From: Georgenia sp. M64
Lineage (GTDB): Bacteria > Actinomycetota > Actinomycetes > Actinomycetales > Actinomycetaceae
DNA: 64,000 bases
Assembly (NCBI RefSeq): GCF_038049925.1
Contig: NZ_CP145809.1
Span: 1,116,001 to 1,180,000 of the forward strand
Direction: 5' to 3'
The position numbers and the translations under genes were made by a program. The notes beneath the pieces were generated by a model, which saw only the letters and a list, made by a program, of their open reading frames with translations, searched no databases and had not been told where the DNA came from. Below are positions 49,161 through 57,103 of this stretch, in pieces; the stretch's first letter is position 1; each line of letters opens with the position of its first letter.

Positions 49161-49190
49161 GCCCTGATCCACCGGAGTGTGGATCAGGGC
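49161..49190 (+). terminator. Hairpin terminator after the M16 gene
   Basis: A perfect 12-base stem (GCCCTGATCCAC and complement) with loop CGGAGT, starting directly after the stop codon. It ends the rpsO-pnp-M16 unit before the convergent hydrolase gene. Confidence 0.88.
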
Positions 49191-49251
49191 TGAGAGCCCG
49201 GCTCACCGACGGCCGACGGCCCGGCTCACCGCCGGCTGACCGGCCGGCCGC

Positions 49252-49881
49252 TCACCGACCGCCGACGACGCGGGGGAGCCACTGCGCCACGGCCGCCCCC
49301 ACGGCCGCGAGGTCCTTCTTGAGACCGTGGTCGCCGGCCACCACCACGACGTCTCGCCCCGGCGCACCGGGCGGCGTACCGAACGGGTCGCGCTCACCCT
49401 GGACCACCAGGGTGGGCACGCCGACGGCGTCGAGCTCGCCGAGCCGGTCGGGCGCGTCCGGACGGCCCGGCGGCCGCACCGGGAAGGCCAGGCACAGCAC
49501 GCCGACGGCGCCGGTGGCGGACACCGTCCGGCACGCCACCCGTGCGCCCGAGGACCGTCCGCCGACGACGAGCGGCCGCCCGGCGAGCGGGCCCGACCGG
49601 AGGTGGTCGACCACCGCCGTCCACGCCGCGTCGAGCTGCCGGGCCGGCGCCGGCGCCCGGCGGCCCGCCACCCGGTAGGGCTGCTCCACCAGGGCCACCG
49701 CGAGGCCCAGAGCGGTCGCCGCCGTGGCGGCGACCGTCAGGTCGGGGGCGCCGACCCCGCCGCCTGCCCCGTGCCCGAGGACCACGGCGGCGCGGGCGTG
49801 CGGCGCGGCGGTGAGGTGGACGCGAGCGGGTCCGTGGGGCGTCCCGACGTCCAGGACGTCGGCCGGAGGAGTGTCGGGCAT
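49252..49881 (-). CDS. Small alpha/beta hydrolase (dienelactone-hydrolase-like)
   Basis: A 209-residue alpha/beta hydrolase. Oxyanion-hole motif VVLGHGAGGG (35-42), nucleophile S110 in GGRSSG, acid D165 in VQGERDPFG and base H185 in AGDHGLKK; the catalytic set looks complete. It resembles the short KANL3/TEX30-type hydrolases. Substrate unknown. ATG at 49881 is fixed by TACCAT five bases upstream; the frame is open further into the operator region. It is divergent from the GH3 gene and shares its control region, so a role with sugar esters is conceivable but speculative. Confidence 0.82.
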   Translation of the reverse strand: MPDTPPADVLDVGTPHGPARVHLTAAPHARAAVVLGHGAGGGVGAPDLTVAATAATALGLAVALVEQPYRVAGRRAPAPARQLDAAWTAVVDHLRSGPLAGRPLVVGGRSSGARVACRTVSATGAVGVLCLAFPVRPPGRPDAPDRLGELDAVGVPTLVVQGERDPFGTPPGAPGRDVVVVAGDHGLKKDLAAVGAAVAQWLPRVVGGR

Positions 49882-49886
49882 GCGCC

Positions 49887-49914
49887 ATGGTAGGCGCGCG
49901 GCAACTTGTGGCAA
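49887..49914 (-). promoter_or_regulatory. Promoter of the alpha/beta hydrolase gene
   Basis: On the minus strand TTGCCA (49914-49909) and TACCAT (49892-49887) are separated by 16 bases, and the ATG follows five bases later, a near-leaderless layout. The LacI-like palindrome covers the -35. Confidence 0.6.
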
Positions 49915-49923
49915 CCGATTGCC
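49910..49923. promoter_or_regulatory. LacI-type operator-like palindrome
   Basis: GGCAACCGATTGCC is a pseudo-palindrome (GGCAA-n-CG-n-TTGCC) with a central CG, the form bound by LacI-family sugar regulators. It overlaps the -35 of the hydrolase and lies 135 bases before the GH3 start. A wider inverted repeat GCGGCAA/TTGCCGC (49898-49925) overlaps it. No regulator gene is in the window. Confidence 0.55.
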
Positions 49924-50057
49924 GCAATCTGCTGGGGCGGGGGATGGTCGCCCTGCCCCACGAGGTTTCGGGGCACCGGCGCCGTCGTCCACCGGCGCCG
50001 GCCGGGCCGGGGCACAGGCGTCACCGGCCCACCACCGAGTTCGAAGGAGACCGGTTG

Positions 50058-52424
50058 ATGACCAACTCTGCACGGGCGATGCGCCGGAGAGGCCTCGCAG
50101 GCCTCGCCGTCGCCATCCCGCTCACCCTCGCCGTCGGCGCCGGCGCCGTCGCCGCCCCGCCCGACCACGCCAACAACAGCGACCAGTCCGCCCAGGCTGC
50201 CCAGAGTGACGAGGGGAACCACGGCAGGCCGCCTCAGCTCGAGTCCCGGGTCAAGGACGTCCTCACCGTCAAGGGACGGCAGTTCAAGGACCTCAACGCC
50301 AACGGTTCCCTCGACGCCTACGAGGACTGGCGCAAGCCCGTCGACGAGCGCGTCGCCGACCTCGTCGGGCAGATGACGCTCGAGGAGAAGGCCGGCCTCA
50401 TGCTCATCGACACGCTCAACGCCGAGTGCATCGACGAGGACGTCGCAAGTGTCTCGGACACCGGGTACGACTACATCAACAACCAGAACATGCACCGGCT
50501 CATCTTCCGCAACGTCGTGAGCGACACGGCGGTGTGCGGGGCGCCCGGTGGCGGGTTCCGCGCGTCCACGCAGCTCACCCCGGCCGACGCGGCCACGTTC
50601 ATGAACCGCGTCCAGGAGGTCTCCGAGGGCACCCGCCTGGGGATCCCGGTGCTGTACAAGTCGAACGCCCGCAACCACATCGACCCGCAGGCGCGAGCCG
50701 GCATCAACGAGTCCGCCGGCGCCTTCAGCGCCTTCCCCAAGGAGGCCGGCATCGCCGCGGCCGCCCTGGGCGAGCAGGCGCTGGCCACCGGCGAGGCCAC
50801 CGACGGCGACATGACCGTCGTCGAGGACTTCGCCGGCGTCATGGCCGACGAGTGGGCCTCCATCGGTCTTCGTGGCATGTACGGCTACATGGCCGACCTC
50901 TCCACCGATCCGCGCTGGTACCGCGTCCACGAGACGTTCACGGAGGACGCCGACCTGGGCGCCAACATCATGGGCGAGCTCGTCGAGACGCTCCAGGGGC
51001 CCGTCGGTGCCGACGGGAACTCCCTGAGCCCCGAGACCGCGGTCGCCCTGACCATGAAGCACTTCCCGGGCGGCGGCCCGCAGGAGCTGGGCCTGGACCC
51101 GCACTACTCCTTCGGCAAGACCCAGGTGTACCCCGGTGACGCCTTCGGCTACCACCTCAAGCCCTTCGAGGCGGCCATCGAGGCCGGGGTGGCGTCGATC
51201 ATGCCGTACTACGGCGTGCCGATGGACGTCACCTACGAGGGCGTCGACTACGACGAGGTCGGCATGGCGTTCTCGGACCAGATCGTCAACGGCCTCCTGC
51301 GCGACCAGATGGGCTTCGCCGGCTACGTCAACTCCGACACCGGCATCATCAACGACCGCGCCTGGGGCCTGGAGGAGGCCACCATCCCCGAGCGCGTCGC
51401 CGCGGCCATCAACGGCGGGACGGACACGCTCTCCGGGTTCCACGACGTCGCCACGATCACCGGGCTCGTCGAGGCCGGCCTCGTGAGCGAGGAGCGCGTC
51501 GACCTCGCCGCCGAGCGTCTGCTCGTCCCGATGTTCGAGATGGGCCTCTTCGAGAACCCCTACGTCGACCCCGAGGTCGCCACGGCCACGGTCGGCAACG
51601 ACGAGAACCGCGCGGTCGCCCTGGACCTCCAGCGCAAGTCCACCGTGCTCCTGCAGAACCAGGAGATCGACGGCGACCCGGTCCTGCCGCTCGGCGGCGA
51701 CGAGACCGTCTACGTCCTCGGCAACGTCGACGCCGAGCAGGTCGCGGCGTCCGGCTACGCCGTCGTCGACGGCAACACCGAGGACCCGGCCGACCGGCCG
51801 AGCGCGGACGGCGCCGACGTGGCGCTCATCTCCGTGACCGCGACGAACACCGGCACCGGCAGCTACGCCAGCGACGACCCGGCCACCGGCCTGAACGAGG
51901 ACTACCTCAACCCGATCGTCTGGGACGGCGCCCTGGGACTGGACGGGCAGAGCCCGTACGGCGCGGCCGACGCGTGCGTCGCCTACGGCGGCGAGTCCTG
52001 CACGGACGACGGCCTGCGCTTCGGCGGGTCCCTGCCGTGGGAGTCGGGCATCCTCGACCTCACCGGCATGGAGGAGGAGGCGGCCTCCTGGACGGTCACG
52101 CCGTCCCTGGAGACCATCCAGCAGGTCATGGCGGAGGTCGGCGCGGAGAACGTCGTGCTCGACATCTACTTCCGTCAGCCCTACGTCCTCGACGAGGCCT
52201 CCGGCCTGCTCGACGCCGGAGCCATCCTCGCCAACTTCGGCAACACCACCACGGCGCTCATGGACGTCGTCTCCGGGGACTTCGCGCCCCAGGGCCGCCT
52301 GCCGTACGCGCTGCCGAGGACCCGGCTGGCCGTGGAGCAGCAGTACAGCGACCTCCCCGGCTACGACGAGACGACGGACGGGGCCCTGTTCCCGTACGGC
52401 TTCGGCCTCACGTACGACAGCTGA
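50058..52424 (+). CDS. Secreted glycoside hydrolase family 3 protein
   Basis: A 788-residue GH3 enzyme, probably a beta-glucosidase or beta-xylosidase. The signal peptide is RRRGLAGLAVAIPLTLAVGA with cleavage near AVAAPP. The TIM-barrel domain starts VADLVGQMTLEEKAGLM; KHFPGGGPQE is the substrate-binding motif and the nucleophile is likely D427 in GYVNSDTGIIND. The C-terminal alpha/beta sandwich follows and ends LFPYGFGLTYDS. Many GH3 enzymes continue into a fibronectin-III-like domain; this one stops there. ATG follows GAAGGAGA. Specificity cannot be read by eye. Confidence 0.93.
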   Translation: MTNSARAMRRRGLAGLAVAIPLTLAVGAGAVAAPPDHANNSDQSAQAAQSDEGNHGRPPQLESRVKDVLTVKGRQFKDLNANGSLDAYEDWRKPVDERVADLVGQMTLEEKAGLMLIDTLNAECIDEDVASVSDTGYDYINNQNMHRLIFRNVVSDTAVCGAPGGGFRASTQLTPADAATFMNRVQEVSEGTRLGIPVLYKSNARNHIDPQARAGINESAGAFSAFPKEAGIAAAALGEQALATGEATDGDMTVVEDFAGVMADEWASIGLRGMYGYMADLSTDPRWYRVHETFTEDADLGANIMGELVETLQGPVGADGNSLSPETAVALTMKHFPGGGPQELGLDPHYSFGKTQVYPGDAFGYHLKPFEAAIEAGVASIMPYYGVPMDVTYEGVDYDEVGMAFSDQIVNGLLRDQMGFAGYVNSDTGIINDRAWGLEEATIPERVAAAINGGTDTLSGFHDVATITGLVEAGLVSEERVDLAAERLLVPMFEMGLFENPYVDPEVATATVGNDENRAVALDLQRKSTVLLQNQEIDGDPVLPLGGDETVYVLGNVDAEQVAASGYAVVDGNTEDPADRPSADGADVALISVTATNTGTGSYASDDPATGLNEDYLNPIVWDGALGLDGQSPYGAADACVAYGGESCTDDGLRFGGSLPWESGILDLTGMEEEAASWTVTPSLETIQQVMAEVGAENVVLDIYFRQPYVLDEASGLLDAGAILANFGNTTTALMDVVSGDFAPQGRLPYALPRTRLAVEQQYSDLPGYDETTDGALFPYGFGLTYDS

Positions 52425-53279
<855 letters not shown>

Positions 53280-53325
53280 CGGCACCCGCGGGGCGCCTGC
53301 GGTCGCGGCCGGCGGGGGAGCGAAC

Positions 53326-53331
53326 TACCGT
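53326..53331 (+). promoter_or_regulatory. Candidate -10 element of the BCCT gene (TACCGT)
   Basis: TACCGT, the same hexamer used before xerC, dapA and ftsK, but here 36 bases before the GTG, which has its own GAGGAA site. Confidence 0.45.
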
Positions 53332-53367
53332 GTTCGCGTCTCCCGCCCAGATCCCGCGAGGAATCCC

Positions 53368-55071
53368 GTGAACACCGCGACCCGTCTCCACGACCGCCTC
53401 GGACTCCGGACCAGCCCCCGGATCTTCTTCGGGGCGGCGGCGGTGGTCCTGACCTTCGTGGTCGCGACCATCGCCTTCACCGACCAGGTGGACGCCGCCT
53501 TCGCGGCGGCGTCGGGCTGGCTCCTGGACAACCTCGGCTGGTTCTACATCCTCGGTGTGACCAGCTTCCTGGTGTTCCTGCTCTTCATGGCCGCCAGCCG
53601 GTACGGGCGCGTCAAGCTGGGGCCCGAGAACGCAGCGCCGGACCACTCCGGGCCCACGTGGTTCGGCATGCTCTTCGCCGCCGGCATCGGCACGATCCTC
53701 ATGTTCTGGGCCGTCGCCGAGCCCATGAACCACTTCGCGAACCCGCCCCGCCAGGACGTCGAGCCCGGCTCGGTAGCGGCGTTCGTCGAGGCGATGAACT
53801 TCACCCTGTACCACTTCGGGCTGCACACCTGGGTGATCTTCGCCCTGCCGGGACTGGCGTTCGCGTACTTCATGTACAAGCGGAACCTCCCGCCGCGGGT
53901 GAGCTCGATCTTCCACCCGATCCTGGGCGAGCGGATCCACGGCCCCGTCGGCCGCGCGATCGACGTCGTCGCCATCGTGGGCACGATGTTCGGCGTGGCT
54001 GTCTCGGTGGGCCTGGGCACCATGCAGATCAACTCCGGCCTCGCCACCCTCGTCGGGCTCGACGAGTCCCGGCTCGTGCAGATCCTCATCATCGTCGCGG
54101 TCACGTCGATCGCGATCGTCTCGGTGGCCCTGGGCCTGGACAAGGGCATCAAGCGGCTGTCCAACCTCAACATCGTCGTGGCCGTCGGGCTGCTGTTCTT
54201 CGTCCTCGTCACCGGGCCGACCCTCCTGCTGCTCAGGGGCACCCTGGAGTCCCTCGGCACCTACCTCGGCGCGCTGCCCGAGCTCTCCCTGTGGAACGAC
54301 ACGATCAACGACAGCGGTTGGCAGAGCGGCTGGACCGTCTTCTACTGGGCGTGGACGATCTCGTGGTCACCGTTCGTGGGGATCTTCGTCGCGCGCATCT
54401 CCCGCGGTCGCACGATCCGGGAGTTCGTCGGCGGCGTGCTCGCCGCCCCCGTGCTGTTCTCGGTCGCGTGGTTCGGCATCTTCGGCTGGGCGTCCTTCGA
54501 CATCGAGCGCAACGCCCCCGGCACGCTCGTCGGGCCGGTGGTCGAGGACGGCGACGTCGCCACGGCCATGTTCGTCTTCCTCGAGCAGCTGCCGTTCGCG
54601 ACAGTCCTCTCCGTCGTCGCGATCCTGCTCGTCGTCGTCTTCTTCACGACGTCGGTCGACTCCGCGGCACTGGTCATGGACACCATCGCCAACGGGCACG
54701 AGGACCCGGCGCCGACCCGGCAGCGGGTCTTCTGGGCGCTCGCCGTCGGCGCGGTGGCCGCGACCCTCCTCGGCGCCACGGGGGCGGGCGGCCTCACCGC
54801 GCTGCAGCAGGTCATCATCGTCGTGGGACTGCCCTTCTTCGTCATGGGCTACCTCATGATCTACACCCTCCTGGCCGCGCTGCGCGAGGACGCCGGCGAG
54901 GCGCCGCTGCTGCGCACCAAGCGCTGGCGGCGGGTGCTCCCGCCGGAGGAGGTCGCACGGCGGGCGGAGGAAGGCGCCGCACTGCGCCGACCGGACGGGA
55001 CCTCCCTGGCGGCACCCGTCCACCCGGCCACCGGCGAGGCGGACCCGCTCCACCAGGCGCCGTCGCGGTGA
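53368..55071 (+). CDS. BCCT family transporter (betaine/choline/carnitine type)
   Basis: A 567-residue secondary carrier with about twelve membrane segments, expected to import a quaternary ammonium osmolyte with Na+ or H+. The glycine-rich segment GMLFAAGIGTILMFWAVAEP lies in the substrate region, and the signature tryptophan stretch is FYWAWTISWSPFVGIFVARISRGRTIREF. The final 70 residues are cytoplasmic and charged (TKRWRRVLPPEEVARRAEEG), a position used for osmosensing in BetP, though no similarity is claimed. It stands between dapB and dapA, an unusual place. Confidence 0.93.
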   Translation: MNTATRLHDRLGLRTSPRIFFGAAAVVLTFVVATIAFTDQVDAAFAAASGWLLDNLGWFYILGVTSFLVFLLFMAASRYGRVKLGPENAAPDHSGPTWFGMLFAAGIGTILMFWAVAEPMNHFANPPRQDVEPGSVAAFVEAMNFTLYHFGLHTWVIFALPGLAFAYFMYKRNLPPRVSSIFHPILGERIHGPVGRAIDVVAIVGTMFGVAVSVGLGTMQINSGLATLVGLDESRLVQILIIVAVTSIAIVSVALGLDKGIKRLSNLNIVVAVGLLFFVLVTGPTLLLLRGTLESLGTYLGALPELSLWNDTINDSGWQSGWTVFYWAWTISWSPFVGIFVARISRGRTIREFVGGVLAAPVLFSVAWFGIFGWASFDIERNAPGTLVGPVVEDGDVATAMFVFLEQLPFATVLSVVAILLVVVFFTTSVDSAALVMDTIANGHEDPAPTRQRVFWALAVGAVAATLLGATGAGGLTALQQVIIVVGLPFFVMGYLMIYTLLAALREDAGEAPLLRTKRWRRVLPPEEVARRAEEGAALRRPDGTSLAAPVHPATGEADPLHQAPSR

Positions 55072-55150
55072 GGGAGCGTCGGGGGTCGCGCTGAGGCAGC
55101 GGTCAGGGTCGCCCTGAGGCCATGCGGTCAGGGCCCACCGGGGCCGGCGG

Positions 55151-55906
55151 TCAGAGGTCGGCGTACCAGCAGGTCTCGACGACCTCGGCGGCGCCGACCT
55201 GCAGGCGGCGGCGCAGGCCCGCCGGGGCGAACCCGGCCTCGGCGAGGAACCTCGCCCGGGACTCGTCGCCCTCGACCGCCCACACCTGCACCCGGGCCGT
55301 CCCCTGGTCGCGCAGGAGGTCGGCACAGGCCGCGAGGAGGCGCGAACCGTGGCCGCGGCGGGCGTGGGCGGCGGGCACCTCGAGCGCGAGGATCTCGGCG
55401 ACCGCCGGGGCGTCGTCCGCGGCGTCGGTGGCCGCGGGGACGTCGGTGCCCGCCGCGGCGTCCGTGCCCGCGGGGGCGTCGGTGCCGGCTGCCGTTGCGT
55501 GGTCGGCAACGCCCTCGGCGTCCTGCGCGGGCGCGACCTCGACCGGGTCGGTCGCGGGCGCGAACGCGGCGAAGCCCACCACCTGCCCGCCGGCCAGGGC
55601 GGTGAGCACGCGGTGCGCGCGGGTCGGCGGCGAGACGATCGCCGCCGACCACGCCGCGGCGAGGGCGCCCGGGTCGACCGCACCGGCGACGTCGGCGGGC
55701 AGGCCGGCCCCGGTCCCGGCGGCCAGGGTGGCGCGCAGGGTCCTGGCGTGGACGTCGCCGAGGGCCGCGGCGTCCTCGGGGATGGCCGGGCGCACCGAGA
55801 CGTCGGAGGTGGGACGCAGGGGGTCGTCGTGGCCGTGCCCGGCGTGCGGGTCGCGGAGACCCGCGAGGACGTCGTCGTGCGGACCTGGGACGCCGGGGGT
55901 GCTCAC
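55151..55906 (-). CDS. GNAT acetyltransferase with low-complexity insertion
   Basis: A 251-residue GNAT protein. The domain begins VRPAIPEDAAALGDVHARTL and has the acetyl-CoA loop AAHARRGHGSRLLAACADLL, then a late segment FLAEAGFAPAGLRRRL. Between the two halves, about residues 125-165 are an Ala/Thr/Asp repeat (GTDAPAGTDAAAGTDVPAATD) that interrupts the fold at a surface loop. Substrate unknown. GTG at 55906 is fixed by TAACCT exactly six bases upstream (leaderless). Convergent with the BCCT gene; a small stem TCAGGG/CCCTGA (55103-55117) lies between. Confidence 0.85.
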   Translation of the reverse strand: MSTPGVPGPHDDVLAGLRDPHAGHGHDDPLRPTSDVSVRPAIPEDAAALGDVHARTLRATLAAGTGAGLPADVAGAVDPGALAAAWSAAIVSPPTRAHRVLTALAGGQVVGFAAFAPATDPVEVAPAQDAEGVADHATAAGTDAPAGTDAAAGTDVPAATDAADDAPAVAEILALEVPAAHARRGHGSRLLAACADLLRDQGTARVQVWAVEGDESRARFLAEAGFAPAGLRRRLQVGAAEVVETCWYADL

Positions 55907-55912
55907 CCGGCC

Positions 55913-55918
55913 AGGTTA
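55913..55918 (-). promoter_or_regulatory. Leaderless-type promoter -10 (TAACCT) of the GNAT gene
   Basis: TAACCT on the minus strand ends six bases before the GTG at 55906. It fixes that start. Confidence 0.6.
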
Positions 55919-56013
55919 CGCGGAGCGGGCCACACCAGCGGTGGCCGGGTGGGGCGGCCCGGCCGGCCGCGCCACGATGTGGCCCCCGGGACGCCTCCCC
56001 GGACGGCGGACGC

Positions 56014-56019
56014 TACCGT
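56014..56019 (+). promoter_or_regulatory. Near-leaderless promoter -10 (TACCGT) of dapA
   Basis: TACCGT ends eight bases before the dapA ATG, so the leader would be one or two bases at most. Confidence 0.55.
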
Positions 56020-56027
56020 TCGGTCTC

Positions 56028-56945
56028 ATGGCTGACACGAACGACCCCCGCCTGCCCTCGCGGACCTTCGGGTCGGTGGCGACGGCGATGGTCACCCCCT
56101 TCCACGACGACGGCTCGATCGACGTCGACGCCGGTGTGGCCGTGGCCGTCAAGCTCGTCGACGACGGCTGCGACGCCCTCGTCCTGCACGGCACCACGGG
56201 GGAGTCCCCCACGACGCACCAGCCGGAGAAGGACGACCTCGTCCGCGCCGTCGTCGACGCCGTCGGGGACCGGGCGATGATCATCGGCGGTGCCGGGTCC
56301 AACGACACCGCCCACGCCGTCCGGATCGCCCAGGGGGCGCAGCGCGCCGGGGCGCAGGGCCTCCTCGTGCTCTCCCCGTACTACAACCGGCCCTCCCAGG
56401 AGGGCGTCTACCAGCACATCAAGGCGGTCGCGGACGCCGTCGACCTGCCCGTCATGCTCTACGACATCCCCGGTCGCACCGGGGTCGCGATCGGTGACGA
56501 GGCGCTCGACCGCCTCGCCGAGCACCCCCGGGTGAAGGCCGTCAAGGATGCCACGGGCGACGTGCCCCAGGGGTTCGAGCGGATGGCCCGCACGGGGCTG
56601 GAGTTCTACTCCGGCGACGACTCCCTCAACTTCGGCTGGCTCGCGCACGGCGCCTCCGGGGTCGTCTCCGTCGTCGGTCACGTCGCCGCCGGGGCGTACG
56701 CGCAGATGGTGCGCGCGGTCGACGCCGGCGACCTGCCCGGTGCGCGCGACGTCGCCGCCCGTCTGCGGCCCCTCGTCACCGCGATCATGGGCGGCGGCCA
56801 GGGTGCCGTCATGTCCAAGCACGCCCTGCAGCTGCTCGGCGTCATCCCCACCGCGGCGGTGCGTCTGCCGCTCGTGCAGGCCTCGGCCGCCGAGGTCGAC
56901 GCCCTCGCGGCGGTCCTGCGCGAGGAGGGCGTCCTCACCGCCTGA
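56028..56945 (+). CDS. dapA: 4-hydroxy-tetrahydrodipicolinate synthase
   Basis: A 305-residue TIM-barrel aldolase-type enzyme condensing pyruvate and aspartate semialdehyde. Motifs: VTPFHDDGSIDVD, LHGTTGESPTT, VLSPYYNRPSQEGVYQH and the Schiff-base lysine K173 in VKAVKDATGD. Length is standard. The ATG at 56028 is supported by the promoter and the family start. rnj follows, as in mycobacteria. Confidence 0.96.
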   Translation: MADTNDPRLPSRTFGSVATAMVTPFHDDGSIDVDAGVAVAVKLVDDGCDALVLHGTTGESPTTHQPEKDDLVRAVVDAVGDRAMIIGGAGSNDTAHAVRIAQGAQRAGAQGLLVLSPYYNRPSQEGVYQHIKAVADAVDLPVMLYDIPGRTGVAIGDEALDRLAEHPRVKAVKDATGDVPQGFERMARTGLEFYSGDDSLNFGWLAHGASGVVSVVGHVAAGAYAQMVRAVDAGDLPGARDVAARLRPLVTAIMGGGQGAVMSKHALQLLGVIPTAAVRLPLVQASAAEVDALAAVLREEGVLTA

Positions 56946-57040
56946 GCCCGCCGGCGGGGCGGTCCGCACCAGGGCGCGGAGCGGTGGCCGGTCCCGGCAC
57001 GGGCCGCCCGCGGGCGCCCGCCCGATCCACCCCCGGCGCG

Positions 57041-57080
57041 GTCCGGGAAGCCGCGGCGCGGTCCGGGAAGCCGCGGCGCG
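57041..57080. repeat. Exact 20-base tandem repeat upstream of rnj
   Basis: GTCCGGGAAGCCGCGGCGCG occurs twice in direct succession (57041-57060, 57061-57080), ending 12 bases before the rnj -10 element. Confidence 0.9.
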
Positions 57081-57091
57081 GCCATCGCTGG

Positions 57092-57097
57092 CAAGAT
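57092..57097 (+). promoter_or_regulatory. Leaderless-type promoter -10 (CAAGAT) of rnj
   Basis: CAAGAT ends six bases before the GTG at 57104. There is no ribosome-binding site; the repeat above lies where the -35 should be. Confidence 0.5.
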
Positions 57098-57103
57098 GGC
57101 CGC

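Noticed and set aside
45141-49172. A 1343-codon open frame on the minus strand across pnp and the M16 gene
   Set aside because: It is antisense to two well-supported genes, has Asp/Arg/Gly/Val-rich low-complexity translation and no domain; such frames arise from GC bias at third codon positions.
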